Assembly (NCBI GenBank): GCA_023393115.1
Contig: JAEWMS010000035.1
Location: 1 to 31,291 of the forward strand
Reading direction: 5' to 3'
From: Bacillota bacterium
GTDB taxonomy: Bacteria; Bacillota; Clostridia; Acetivibrionales; DSM-1351
DNA length: 31,291 nt
Shown: one piece after another, positions 1 through 6,173 of the stretch
Numbering within the stretch: the first letter of the stretch is position 1
How the letters are laid out: each line of letters opens with the position of its first letter
The notes under the pieces: generated by a model
Databases searched by the model: none
What the model was told of the DNA's origin: nothing
Seen by the model: only the letters and a program-made list of their open reading frames with translations
Translations under genes and position numbers: made by a program

Positions 1-73
1 GGTGCGTGAGAACTTCAATTATACAGGAAAAGAGGGGGTCATTGTTTTTTTATTTAAAAAAACTTCGAAAACC

Positions 74-122
74 TTGATAAATGGCATGTTCAAAATATAA
101 CAAGTGTAATTTAGTTTACACT
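74..122 (+). promoter_or_regulatory. Promoter with overlapping dyad
   Basis: TTGATA at 74-79 and TATAAC at 96-101 are separated by 16 bp and fit a vegetative sigma-70-type promoter for the gene starting at 149. Just downstream, an inverted repeat AGTGTAA (103-109) / TTACACT (116-122) covers the expected transcription start, so a repressor could bind there. Seen in sequence; the function is inferred. Confidence 0.5.
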
Positions 123-148
123 AACTATTAAGCTGAGGGGGACTAAAT

Positions 149-298
149 ATGAATAAGGATTACATAAAACAAGTCATCCAAAAAGCATTTCTAGAAGCAT
201 ATAAGGCAACCGGAGATAAGGACTATCTGAAAATTCATAAGTTCTGGAGGCCCAATATAAAGAAGATAGCAATTACCGGGAAAAATACATCAAAGTAA
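149..298 (+). CDS. Small hypothetical protein, 49 aa
   Basis: An ATG at 149 is preceded by a strong GAGGGGG ribosome binding site at 135-141, and the frame runs 49 codons to TAA at 296. The product is basic, starts MNKDYIKQVIQKAF and has a predicted amphipathic helix at residues 3-22, followed by a lysine-rich tail. I do not recognise a family. It sits 28 bp before the next gene, which also has its own ribosome binding site, and the two are probably co-transcribed from the promoter at 74-101. Small size and good initiation signals favour a real gene, possibly a small regulator of a mobile element; this is inference. Confidence 0.6.
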   Translation: MNKDYIKQVIQKAFLEAYKATGDKDYLKIHKFWRPNIKKIAITGKNTSK

Positions 299-326
299 AT
301 TGCTATTCGAAGGGAGACTGAATGAC

Positions 327-944
327 ATGTTAAAGATTGTAGAAAGAAAATCAGATATTAAGCAATACCTGAAGGAGTGTACTTCTCTTAAGGTTCCTTG
401 TGTAACGGTGTTATTTTACCGTAATTCAGCCAGGGTTATCGGAAACTATTCCAGTGTTAGTCCGGATCCGGATGAAGAAACAAAAGACTATGTATATTCG
501 GATATAGCTAGGATTATCGAAAACTACAAAGATTACGTTGTTACCTATTCAAGCTCTACAAGCATCGGAGCATATACGGACATAAACATTAAGCTGCCGG
601 TAGCGTATCAGTTCGCCCAGGAGCTGGACAGGTTGATGTATCATGTTGCAGGGCTTGAGTACATTGAGCCAGAGCAGCAGGATGGATATCCTGTAGTGTA
701 CCCAATTGAAGAACTGGAGCACTCGGTAAAGATATTATGTCCATACTGTGGACAGGTCCACAGACACGGTATCAGAACATTGGGCGGCCATGCTGCTAGT
801 CACTGCTTGGAGCCATTGGAGGGTAATCATGGTTACATAATTAAGAAAAAAGAAGAAAAGGCAAGGGGACAGGTGAAGAAAGGTACTTCCAGAGATTTGG
901 GCCCACCTGCGGTGCTCGCGAACCCCGAAATCTCAAAAGTATGA
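327..944 (+). CDS. Hypothetical protein with a Cys/His zinc-knuckle-like motif, 205 aa
   Basis: I chose ATG at 327 because AGGGAG (311-316) lies at proper spacing; an in-frame TTG at 300 has no ribosome binding site. Near the middle, residues about 130-155 read CPYCGQVHRHG followed by GGHAASHC, a plausible zinc site. The N-terminal half is mixed alpha/beta with no motif I recognise. The C-terminus becomes very basic (KKKEEKARGQ) and the last ~14 codons lie inside a repeat also found at 3701-3770. The true end of the ancestral protein may therefore have been replaced by repeat insertion. Likely cargo of a mobile element; function unknown. Confidence 0.65.
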   Translation: MLKIVERKSDIKQYLKECTSLKVPCVTVLFYRNSARVIGNYSSVSPDPDEETKDYVYSDIARIIENYKDYVVTYSSSTSIGAYTDINIKLPVAYQFAQELDRLMYHVAGLEYIEPEQQDGYPVVYPIEELEHSVKILCPYCGQVHRHGIRTLGGHAASHCLEPLEGNHGYIIKKKEEKARGQVKKGTSRDLGPPAVLANPEISKV

Positions 945-976
945 CTGCAAAATTCGAAGGCACTTCCTTCCTGGGA
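906..976 (+). repeat. Degenerate ~70-bp repeat, copy 1
   Basis: This copy shares CTCGCGA(A/T)CCCCGAAA and, about 45 bp further, a (G/C)CA(C/T)TTCCTTCC(T/C)GG block with positions 3701-3770, with similar spacing. It overlaps the end of the CDS at 327-944. A shorter third match, GCTTGCGATACTCGCT, occurs at 13451-13466. Seen directly; the identity of the element is unknown. Confidence 0.5.
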
Positions 977-1143
977 AATGCCCAAGTGCATTTCAAATTT
1001 ATATACGATGGGAATGTATTAAAACTATAGAAAACAGATTGTTTCAAGTAAATGCTGGAGTATTAGTTTCAGAATATAAAGATACCCCGAAAAGGTACAG
1101 AATTTCGGAAGTGGCAAGATATATTTCAACACAAAAAAAAGGA

Positions 1144-1190
1144 CCTTCTTCAGGCCCAGCTCTAATTATATTTTACAGGACCTGAGGAGG
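1144..1190 (+). promoter_or_regulatory. Hairpin pairing with the ribosome binding site of the 1198 gene
   Basis: CCTTCTTCAGGCCC (1144-1157) can pair with GGACCTGAGGAGG (1178-1190), and the latter contains the Shine-Dalgarno sequence of the gene starting at 1198. In the RNA this would hide the ribosome binding site. Eight A residues just upstream mean the same hairpin could instead be an intrinsic terminator for minus-strand transcripts. Both readings are open. Confidence 0.45.
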
Positions 1191-1197
1191 GATAGCA

Positions 1198-1584
1198 ATG
1201 AAAAAGTGCAAAAAGGCTTCTCATAATATCAAGGGATATAATGCAAATGAAAGTTATGACGTAAGTTATTATCCAAGGATGAAAGCGCTGTATCTGCAAT
1301 ATTGTGAGTCAATAAATATTTTGACAGCGAGAATAAAGGAACTTAACGAAACTTATAAATCGTATAAACTGACTGCTGTAGATCCGGCTAAGGATCCGGA
1401 CTGTATAAAAATTAAAGTTAGAATGGTAGTATTGCTCCGTTGGAGGACTGAATTAAAGGAAGTGGCCCACGAAATAAAGGAATACTATAATCCATCACAT
1501 TGGAGATCAGCAGCCTATACAATGAACAGTAAAATTACTTGTGAAGCTATTCGGGTACCATATACCGATGATAAAGATGATTAA
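1198..1584 (+). CDS. Hypothetical protein, 128 aa
   Basis: ATG at 1198 follows GAGGAGGG with good spacing. The product is mostly helical; residues about 28-60 and 70-100 look like two amphipathic helices of a helical hairpin (LYLQYCESINILTARIKEL, then WRTELKEVAHEIKEYY). It has no signal peptide or membrane segment. I do not recognise a family. It begins a run of short plus-strand genes to 2776, each with its own ribosome binding site, typical of phage or integrative-element cargo. Translation may be controlled by the hairpin at 1144-1190. Confidence 0.65.
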   Translation: MKKCKKASHNIKGYNANESYDVSYYPRMKALYLQYCESINILTARIKELNETYKSYKLTAVDPAKDPDCIKIKVRMVVLLRWRTELKEVAHEIKEYYNPSHWRSAAYTMNSKITCEAIRVPYTDDKDD

Positions 1585-1713
1585 AAAAGGAGTGGTTATT
1601 TTATCAAAGCTGTTGTGAAAAACTTAGTCCTTTCCTGGGGAAAGGCAGAGGTAGCGAACCGAATTTCGCTTTATATAGATAAATATTTATACTCAAAAGG
1701 AGAGCTTAAAATT

Positions 1714-1902
1714 ATGAAACTCAAGGATTTTAAAAAGGAACCTGATAAATACAATTTTATTATTAAAGAGGCAAATGAAAGAGGAATTTATGTCAACGAC
1801 GAAACTGATATTTCAGATCTAATAAGTAACTTCCATTCAATAAATGCTATGGCATTAAAAGCTGGAAGGATGCTTGATAAAAAAAGACAAGGTTTGCTTT
1901 AA
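1714..1902 (+). CDS. Small hypothetical protein, 62 aa
   Basis: I chose ATG at 1714 because AAAAGGAGAG (1696-1704) lies just upstream. The frame stays open back to GTG at 1615, but that start is about 22 bp from its nearest AAGGAG, which is too far. The product is helical and charged, starting MKLKDFKKEPDKYN and ending LKAGRMLDKKRQGLL. No family recognised. If the longer form is used, it gains a 33-residue N-terminus. It lies in the same run of small genes as its neighbours. Confidence 0.55.
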   Translation: MKLKDFKKEPDKYNFIIKEANERGIYVNDETDISDLISNFHSINAMALKAGRMLDKKRQGLL

Positions 1903-1912
1903 GATACATCAA

Positions 1913-1943
1913 CCAGGGGAGAAGTTCAGTGATCCTCTCCTGG
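1913..1943 (+). other. Intergenic hairpin
   Basis: CCAGGGGAG (1913-1921) pairs with CTCTCCTGG (1935-1943) with one mismatch and a 13-nt loop. It lies between two small co-oriented genes. No T-tract follows, so it is more likely an RNA stability or processing element than a terminator. Confidence 0.4.
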
Positions 1944-1967
1944 AAAAATACGAGGAGGAAACTTAAA

Positions 1968-2132
1968 ATGGCAGAATGCATTGAAAAAAATTATATGAAT
2001 GTTGTTACAGGTGAATCTTCACATGAAAAATTAGTCAATAAAAAAGAAGATATATCAAAGGTAAACAGTGATTGTATCAGTAAAACACATATAAATTTAC
2101 TTACTGGCAAGAAAACTTTACTTGAAAAGTAA
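1968..2132 (+). CDS. Small protein with two copies of an ~18-residue repeat, 54 aa
   Basis: ATG at 1968 is preceded by GAGGAGGA; an upstream in-frame GTG at 1929 has no such signal. The protein contains two related blocks: CIEKNYMNVVTGESSHEKL near residue 4 and CISKTHINLLTGKKTLLEK near residue 36. The shared pattern is C-I-x-K-x-(Y/H)-(M/I)-N-(V/L)-(V/L)-T-G. Each block carries one cysteine, so the protein could dimerise or bind metal, but this is conjecture. It belongs to the small-gene run. No family recognised. Confidence 0.55.
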   Translation: MAECIEKNYMNVVTGESSHEKLVNKKEDISKVNSDCISKTHINLLTGKKTLLEK

Positions 2133-2161
2133 AGATAATATAACGAGAGGAATGAAAAACT

Positions 2162-2776
2162 ATGGAGCTCAGAGAGGTTTTTAATAAAATAAGTATTAGT
2201 GCAATGGCATTTGAAAGCGGAATAGCTGATAGAATTGCTGGCTATAGGGATGAAAAGGATCAACTTCAGGTGAAGTTAGATAAGTTATTTGATGAGCAAG
2301 CTGCAGCTGAATTAAGTGGAGGAAACTTTGATAATAAAAAAATTGATAAGCTCAGTGCAGAACTTATTAGACTTAATGGTTTAATTTCTGCACTTGAACG
2401 AAAAGCAAATAAGGGATATGAAATTCCTGAAAGTGATAGAAGGGTGTTAATAAGTGCTGCAGCTGATAAACACTTTAAGAATGCAATTCAATCCATCAAA
2501 GACAATATAAGACTTGAAGAAATAAACAAACAACTGTGGGATCTGATGGAAGAACAGAAAGAAATTTCACAAAGATTTCGCTTTAATATGAATTCTAATT
2601 TGGATAGTGATTTTAAACTATACAGTCCTCTGAACGAGGAAGCAGCAGACAGTATTATAAGTGAGGCAATAAAAACAGCGGATATTTATAATAATCCGGA
2701 GTACATAAGGCTTAAAAAAGAGCTTGATAACGTTAAAACGAACTATCCATATTTCTGGAATAAGTTTATATATTAA
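2162..2776 (+). CDS. Hypothetical coiled-coil protein, 204 aa
   Basis: ATG at 2162 follows a GAGAGG site. Most of the protein is predicted alpha-helical with heptad-like spacing: residues 28-50 (DEKDQLQVKLDKLFDEQAA), 60-85 (KIDKLSAELIRLNGLISAL) and 115-145 (RLEEINKQLWDLMEEQKEI). It has no signal peptide, membrane span or catalytic motif that I can see. Phage structural or scaffold proteins often look like this, but nothing proves it. It ends the run of small genes and is followed by a terminator. Confidence 0.65.
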   Translation: MELREVFNKISISAMAFESGIADRIAGYRDEKDQLQVKLDKLFDEQAAAELSGGNFDNKKIDKLSAELIRLNGLISALERKANKGYEIPESDRRVLISAAADKHFKNAIQSIKDNIRLEEINKQLWDLMEEQKEISQRFRFNMNSNLDSDFKLYSPLNEEAADSIISEAIKTADIYNNPEYIRLKKELDNVKTNYPYFWNKFIY

Positions 2777-2820
2777 CCTCCAATAAATAATTCATATTTT
2801 TGGTTTATATCATTTTCTGG

Positions 2821-2847
2821 GAGATAGTCAGATACTATCTCTCTTTT
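2821..2847 (+). terminator. Intrinsic terminator after the 2162 gene
   Basis: GAGATAGT (2821-2828), a 5-nt loop and ACTATCTC (2834-2841) form a perfect stem followed by TCTTTT. It lies 45 bp after the stop codon at 2776. Confidence 0.7.
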
Positions 2848-2913
2848 AACTTCTTAATTTGCAGGATTTCTCCTTTTTATGTAGAATATTGGAAGTAAAA
2901 AGGAGGTTGATAA

Positions 2914-3561
2914 ATGAATGATCAATATACAAAAATGCAGCTGATAGAATGCTACCATTGTGGGAATAAAACATTAATGTCCGTTGTTGCTCATTATTCA
3001 TTTGATCACGAAGAGAGTTATTATGATAGTGATGGGGATGAAATATCACAACTTATTTCATCGAACACATGGAAACTTTTGGTGTGCCCTGTATGCAATG
3101 AGACTACATTGCTAAAATCGTATTGGGAGCCTAATATGGTAGAGCCAAATGGTGACCAATATGAGTATGATGATATTCTATATCCTATGTCAACATATAA
3201 GGGCTCTGGTGTCCCTCAAAAAGTCAACAACGCTTTTGAGGCATCTTTGAAAGCTAGACATTTAGATGCATCGATATGCCTATTAGCATTACGTAGAACT
3301 TTAGAGATTATATGTAAGGATAAAGGTGCAAATGATGGCTTTCTAGAAGCGAAGATAAAGAAATTAACTAACGATGGTATTTTGCCACCGACTTTAAATG
3401 AAGTATCAAAAATAATAAAAAAGTTGGGTAATGAGGCTGCACATGGCGACGATGTGATACATACAAAAAAAGGTGTTTCAGAAATGATTGAATTTGTAGA
3501 AAACATAATCAATTATGTTTATGTTTTACCCTATAAAATATCAAAAATAAAAAATGGGTAG
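2914..3561 (+). CDS. DUF4145 domain protein with N-terminal zinc ribbon, 215 aa
   Basis: ATG at 2914 follows AAAGGAGGT. The N-terminal part has CYHCGNKT (residues about 13-20) and CPVCNETT (about 59-66), two CxxC pairs forming a zinc ribbon. From residue ~100 the sequence matches the DUF4145 pattern: VPQKVNNAFEASLKA, then ALRRTLEIICKDKGA, a GILPPTLNEVS stretch and finally KKLGNEAAHGD. DUF4145 is a HEPN-like helical domain often found in or next to restriction and other defence genes; the family's exact function is not settled. It stands alone here between terminators. Identification of the domain is from recognised motifs; a defence role is inference. Confidence 0.8.
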   Translation: MNDQYTKMQLIECYHCGNKTLMSVVAHYSFDHEESYYDSDGDEISQLISSNTWKLLVCPVCNETTLLKSYWEPNMVEPNGDQYEYDDILYPMSTYKGSGVPQKVNNAFEASLKARHLDASICLLALRRTLEIICKDKGANDGFLEAKIKKLTNDGILPPTLNEVSKIIKKLGNEAAHGDDVIHTKKGVSEMIEFVENIINYVYVLPYKISKIKNG

Positions 3562-3627
3562 TCTATTTGGTATTTAAGTCCTAAACACAAGAATTGTTCG
3601 CTAATGTATTTTATGAGAGTCATAGTA

Positions 3628-3655
3628 AAGAGATAGCAGCTGTTATCTCTTATTG
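3628..3655 (+). terminator. Possible terminator after the DUF4145 gene
   Basis: AAGAGATA (3628-3635) pairs with TATCTCTT (3644-3651) around a CAGCTG core, a 24-bp near-palindrome. The downstream tract is only moderately T-rich, so termination is plausible but not certain. Confidence 0.4.
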
Positions 3656-3700
3656 TATGTTATTTATGATAATAAGAGGTATTCCGGCCAATCAAAAAAA

Positions 3701-3770
3701 GCTTGCGATGCTCGCGATCCCCGAAAAAGCGCTAGGTGAAAATTTTATGGTGCATTTCCTTCCCGGAGTT
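3701..3770 (+). repeat. Degenerate ~70-bp repeat, copy 2
   Basis: It begins GCTTGCGATGCTCGCGATCC and ends with a GCATTTCCTTCCCGG block 42 bp after CTCGCG. The pair of blocks and their spacing match copy 1 at 906-976. GCGAtgcTCGC inside it is a small inverted repeat. Confidence 0.5.
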
Positions 3771-3979
3771 AGTTTATACTTTAATTTAAGTTATAGAAAT
3801 TTTTAGGAAATTAATACTTGGACATACTGCCCTTTTCCTGAGCGTAAAAGCGGAGGTAGAACCTTTCGGAAGTGAATTAATCCGTCATCGCCTTTCTTAT
3901 ATGGCCTAGTCTACATCCTTCGGTCATGTTTTTTATATGTATGCCCTCTGACATACGCTGCAGAGGATAAGTAGTTTAA

Positions 3980-4147
3980 TTACCTTTTTGAATTGTAATA
4001 TTCAAAATATGTCCTTTCCCGATTTAAATAAAGCTCAATAAGTTCATCTAAGATAACCGGATCATGCCCGGCGGATTCAATGATTCTTTTAACCTTACAA
4101 TACATTTCAGGATACCACACATAAGACAAAGACATTAAATCTCTCAT
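3980..4147 (-). CDS. Small hypothetical protein, 55 aa
   Basis: Reading the minus strand, ATG at 4147 is preceded by AAGGGG with 9-nt spacing, and the frame runs 55 codons to TAA at 3980. The product starts MRDLMSLSYVWYPEMY and ends with ERTYFEYYNSKR; it is helical and rich in Tyr and Glu. It resembles the many small regulatory proteins of clostridia in size, but I recognise no family. Its transcript should begin near 4245 from the promoter at 4251-4279 and pass through the hairpin at 4211-4242 first, so expression may be attenuated. Confidence 0.55.
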   Translation of the reverse strand: MRDLMSLSYVWYPEMYCKVKRIIESAGHDPVILDELIELYLNRERTYFEYYNSKR

Positions 4148-4205
4148 GAAATCAGACCCCTTGTAATTTTATTTTACGTATGTAATAGAAGGTCACAGAA
4201 AGACA

Positions 4206-4242
4206 TAAAAAGGCCAGAAAACATAATTATGTAATCTGACCT
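4206..4242 (-). terminator. Leader hairpin with T-tract (terminator or attenuator)
   Basis: On the minus strand AGGTCAGA and TCTGGCCT enclose the palindrome ACATAATTATGT, then five T residues follow. It sits immediately after the predicted start of transcription, before the 55-aa gene. It could release a ~40-nt RNA or be regulated read-through; alternatively the palindrome is an operator. Confidence 0.5.
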
Positions 4243-4250
4243 GCATGAAT

Positions 4251-4279
4251 ATATTATAACATTTGGATTTTAATGTCAA
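4251..4279 (-). promoter_or_regulatory. Minus-strand promoter
   Basis: On the minus strand TTGACA (4279-4274) is followed by TATAAT (4258-4253, spacer 15) overlapping TAATAT (4256-4251, spacer 17). This is the best promoter for the 55-aa gene at 3980-4147. Confidence 0.55.
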
Positions 4280-4440
4280 TAATTTTTAAACGAACTTTTA
4301 AATATATTTTTCCACGACCGGAATATATTCTAAAAAATCGAAAGTGAGATCTTGCAGGAACAAAGGAAGTACTAAGTATAAAGTTATCTCTTTTATAATA
4401 GATTTAAGATATACTAAGAGTTATAAAATTCATTATAAGT

Positions 4441-4469
4441 TTGTAAAAATTCATATAGAGTGGTAAAAT
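4441..4469 (+). promoter_or_regulatory. Candidate promoter of the ABC-3C operon
   Basis: TTGTAA (4441-4446) and TAAAAT (4464-4469) are 17 bp apart, 63 bp before the start codon at 4533. The surrounding 240 bp is extremely AT-rich with several similar GTAAAA runs, so the exact box is uncertain. Confidence 0.4.
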
Positions 4470-4532
4470 TGTTGTAAAATGTAATATCATGGTTTTTAAA
4501 TATTATGGGCTATTTATCTATAAGGAGAATGT

Positions 4533-5924
4533 ATGGGAAACGTTGTTAGTTGGTTGCATTTATCAGATATTCATTTTAATTATAAAGATTTTAATACTGT
4601 TCGCATGAGGGATAAACTATTAGATAAGATAGAAAGTATATCTAAAAGTACTCACATATCTTTTATAGCAATTACTGGAGATATTGCATACCAATGTGGT
4701 TCATATACTCAAAATATAATAGATTTTATAAATGAGATCTTAACCAGAAGCAATATTTCAAAAGAAAACTTGTTTATTGTACCAGGAAATCATGATGTAA
4801 AAAGAGGGTCTTCTCGAAAAACGATGATCCAAACTATTCAGGACTGTGCGGAGTTTAAAGAATTTGATAATGAAATTGAGAAGGATTTATTAAAAGCACA
4901 AAATTCATTTTTTAATTTTTATAAGAAGCTAAAAGGAGTTTCGTATCCATCTCAGCAAATTCATTGGGTCAATAGTAGTGATAAATATAATATTATTCAT
5001 ATAAATACAGCGCTAACATGTGGGAAAGATGGAGAAGAAGGGAATTTAAAGATAGGATCAATGAAGTTATTAGAAGCTTTAAAAAGAGTTGAAAATTCAC
5101 CAAGTATTAATATTGCTATCGGACATCATGGTTTAGATTGTTTTTCTGACATTGATAGAAATGATACTATTTACCAATTTAATGATTACAATATAGATTT
5201 ATATTTATGTGGTCACATACATAAATCGAACTATAGTATTAATTCTGATGGGACAAGAGAAATACCAACAATAGTATGTGGTTCAAATATTGTAGATAAT
5301 TATGGAAAGGCCGGCTTTGTAATTGGATCATTTGACTATGAAAAAAGAGAAGGAAAAGCTAATTATTTTTGTTGGGATAATGATAATGCTCAGTGGGTTA
5401 TAGATACTAAAGTCAATCGAAAAGCTGTAGATGGTGTGTTAACGTTTGAGATATCGAGATATAAAAATGCTGAAAATAATAATGTGTATATAGATGACGA
5501 TGATTTTAGAAAATTCATATCACATTTTCATGATAATATTGAAAACGTAAAAATAGATGTCCCACCAATAGATATGGTTGATATTAATGAAAAATTTATT
5601 AATATGAAATGCAATCAGACTGTAAAAAATCAATATGATAGTTTATCCATTTACTTCCCAATAATAGATCAGGTCATGGGGAGTACATCATTTTTAACTA
5701 TAGAAAGTAAGTTAATTGTAACGAGTATAATAGTCGAGGAATATAATAAATTCTTTGATAGTTTTAAGACTGGTACACAGATTTTAGAAGCCATTGTACA
5801 AGAAATATTTGATAAATATAAAAATAAATTGTTATATTCTGAAGCAAGACTAAAAATGTATATTAAGATTCTTGTTTATTGGTTAATTAATGAATGTGAC
5901 ATATTTGATGATCTTAAGGAGTAA
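4533..5924 (+). CDS. Metallophosphoesterase effector of an ABC-3C system, 463 aa
   Basis: ATG at 4533 follows AAGGAG. All calcineurin-like phosphoesterase motifs are present in order: D12-I-H14, G49-D50, G85-N-H-D88, G197-H-H199 and G227-H-I-H230. These bind a two-metal centre that hydrolyses phosphomono- or diesters, so nucleotides or nucleic acid are possible substrates. The catalytic domain ends near residue 290. Residues ~300-463 form a separate helical C-terminal domain with no catalytic motif. In ABC-three-component systems, effectors carry such a C-terminal domain to dock onto the system. The next genes, 3 nt downstream and then overlapping, are the small middle component and the ABC ATPase, which supports this. 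The enzyme class is certain; a role in phage defence is inferred from context. Confidence 0.85.
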   Translation: MGNVVSWLHLSDIHFNYKDFNTVRMRDKLLDKIESISKSTHISFIAITGDIAYQCGSYTQNIIDFINEILTRSNISKENLFIVPGNHDVKRGSSRKTMIQTIQDCAEFKEFDNEIEKDLLKAQNSFFNFYKKLKGVSYPSQQIHWVNSSDKYNIIHINTALTCGKDGEEGNLKIGSMKLLEALKRVENSPSINIAIGHHGLDCFSDIDRNDTIYQFNDYNIDLYLCGHIHKSNYSINSDGTREIPTIVCGSNIVDNYGKAGFVIGSFDYEKREGKANYFCWDNDNAQWVIDTKVNRKAVDGVLTFEISRYKNAENNNVYIDDDDFRKFISHFHDNIENVKIDVPPIDMVDINEKFINMKCNQTVKNQYDSLSIYFPIIDQVMGSTSFLTIESKLIVTSIIVEEYNKFFDSFKTGTQILEAIVQEIFDKYKNKLLYSEARLKMYIKILVYWLINECDIFDDLKE

Positions 5925-5927
5925 TCT

Positions 5928-6173
5928 ATGGATTTATATAAAACAAATAAATATCAGTCAAAATACGAAAATTTATTATATATGTCAAGAAAAGTTTTTG
6001 AGATTATAGAAAAACCAATAACTATTGACATATTATTTTACAAACTCGAAAAGCAGGTTCCCTTTACGATAACTCCAGAGTTTGAAAGCATAATATTTTT
6101 ATCATTGGGTTTTTTGTATAGTGTAGGACTTATAGATTTTCAAGAAAATCATATCCAAAGGAGCTTTCTATGA
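5928..6173 (+). CDS. ABC-3C middle component (MC6-like), 81 aa
   Basis: ATG at 5928 lies 3 nt after the effector's stop and follows AAGGAG. The product is a small helical, winged-helix-like protein. Its C-terminal pattern (IIFLSLGFLYSVGLIDFQ, then HIQRS) matches the 'LLYALGLIE...G.I.R' ending I associate with the ~75-80-residue middle components of ABC-three-component systems, closest to the MC6 type. Such proteins are thought to bridge ATPase and effector. It overlaps the ATPase gene by 4 nt (ATGA), indicating coupled translation. Assignment rests on length, pattern and position between the two partner genes. Confidence 0.75.
   Translation: MDLYKTNKYQSKYENLLYMSRKVFEIIEKPITIDILFYKLEKQVPFTITPEFESIIFLSLGFLYSVGLIDFQENHIQRSFL

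Larger units (their letters stand above)
3562..3979. other. Non-coding stretch with repeat copy and hairpin
   Basis: No convincing gene. It holds a near-perfect dyad at 3628-3651 and the second repeat copy at 3701-3770, listed separately. The only open frame (3594-3806) starts with TTG, has no ribosome binding site and overlaps the repeat. From 3815 to 3970 I see nothing with clear signals. Confidence 0.5.

Noticed and set aside
841..1047. 68-codon minus-strand frame overlapping the end of the 327 gene
   Set aside because: It runs through repeat copy 1 and lacks initiation signals.
3216..3512. 98-codon frame antisense to the DUF4145 gene
   Set aside because: Lies wholly within a well-supported gene, with no start signals of its own.
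3594..3806. 70-codon open frame on the plus strand
   Set aside because: TTG start without a ribosome binding site, overlapping a hairpin and a repeat copy.
3884..3961. 25-codon minus-strand frame beginning MSEGIHIKNMTEG
   Set aside because: No clear ribosome binding site or promoter, and too short to judge.
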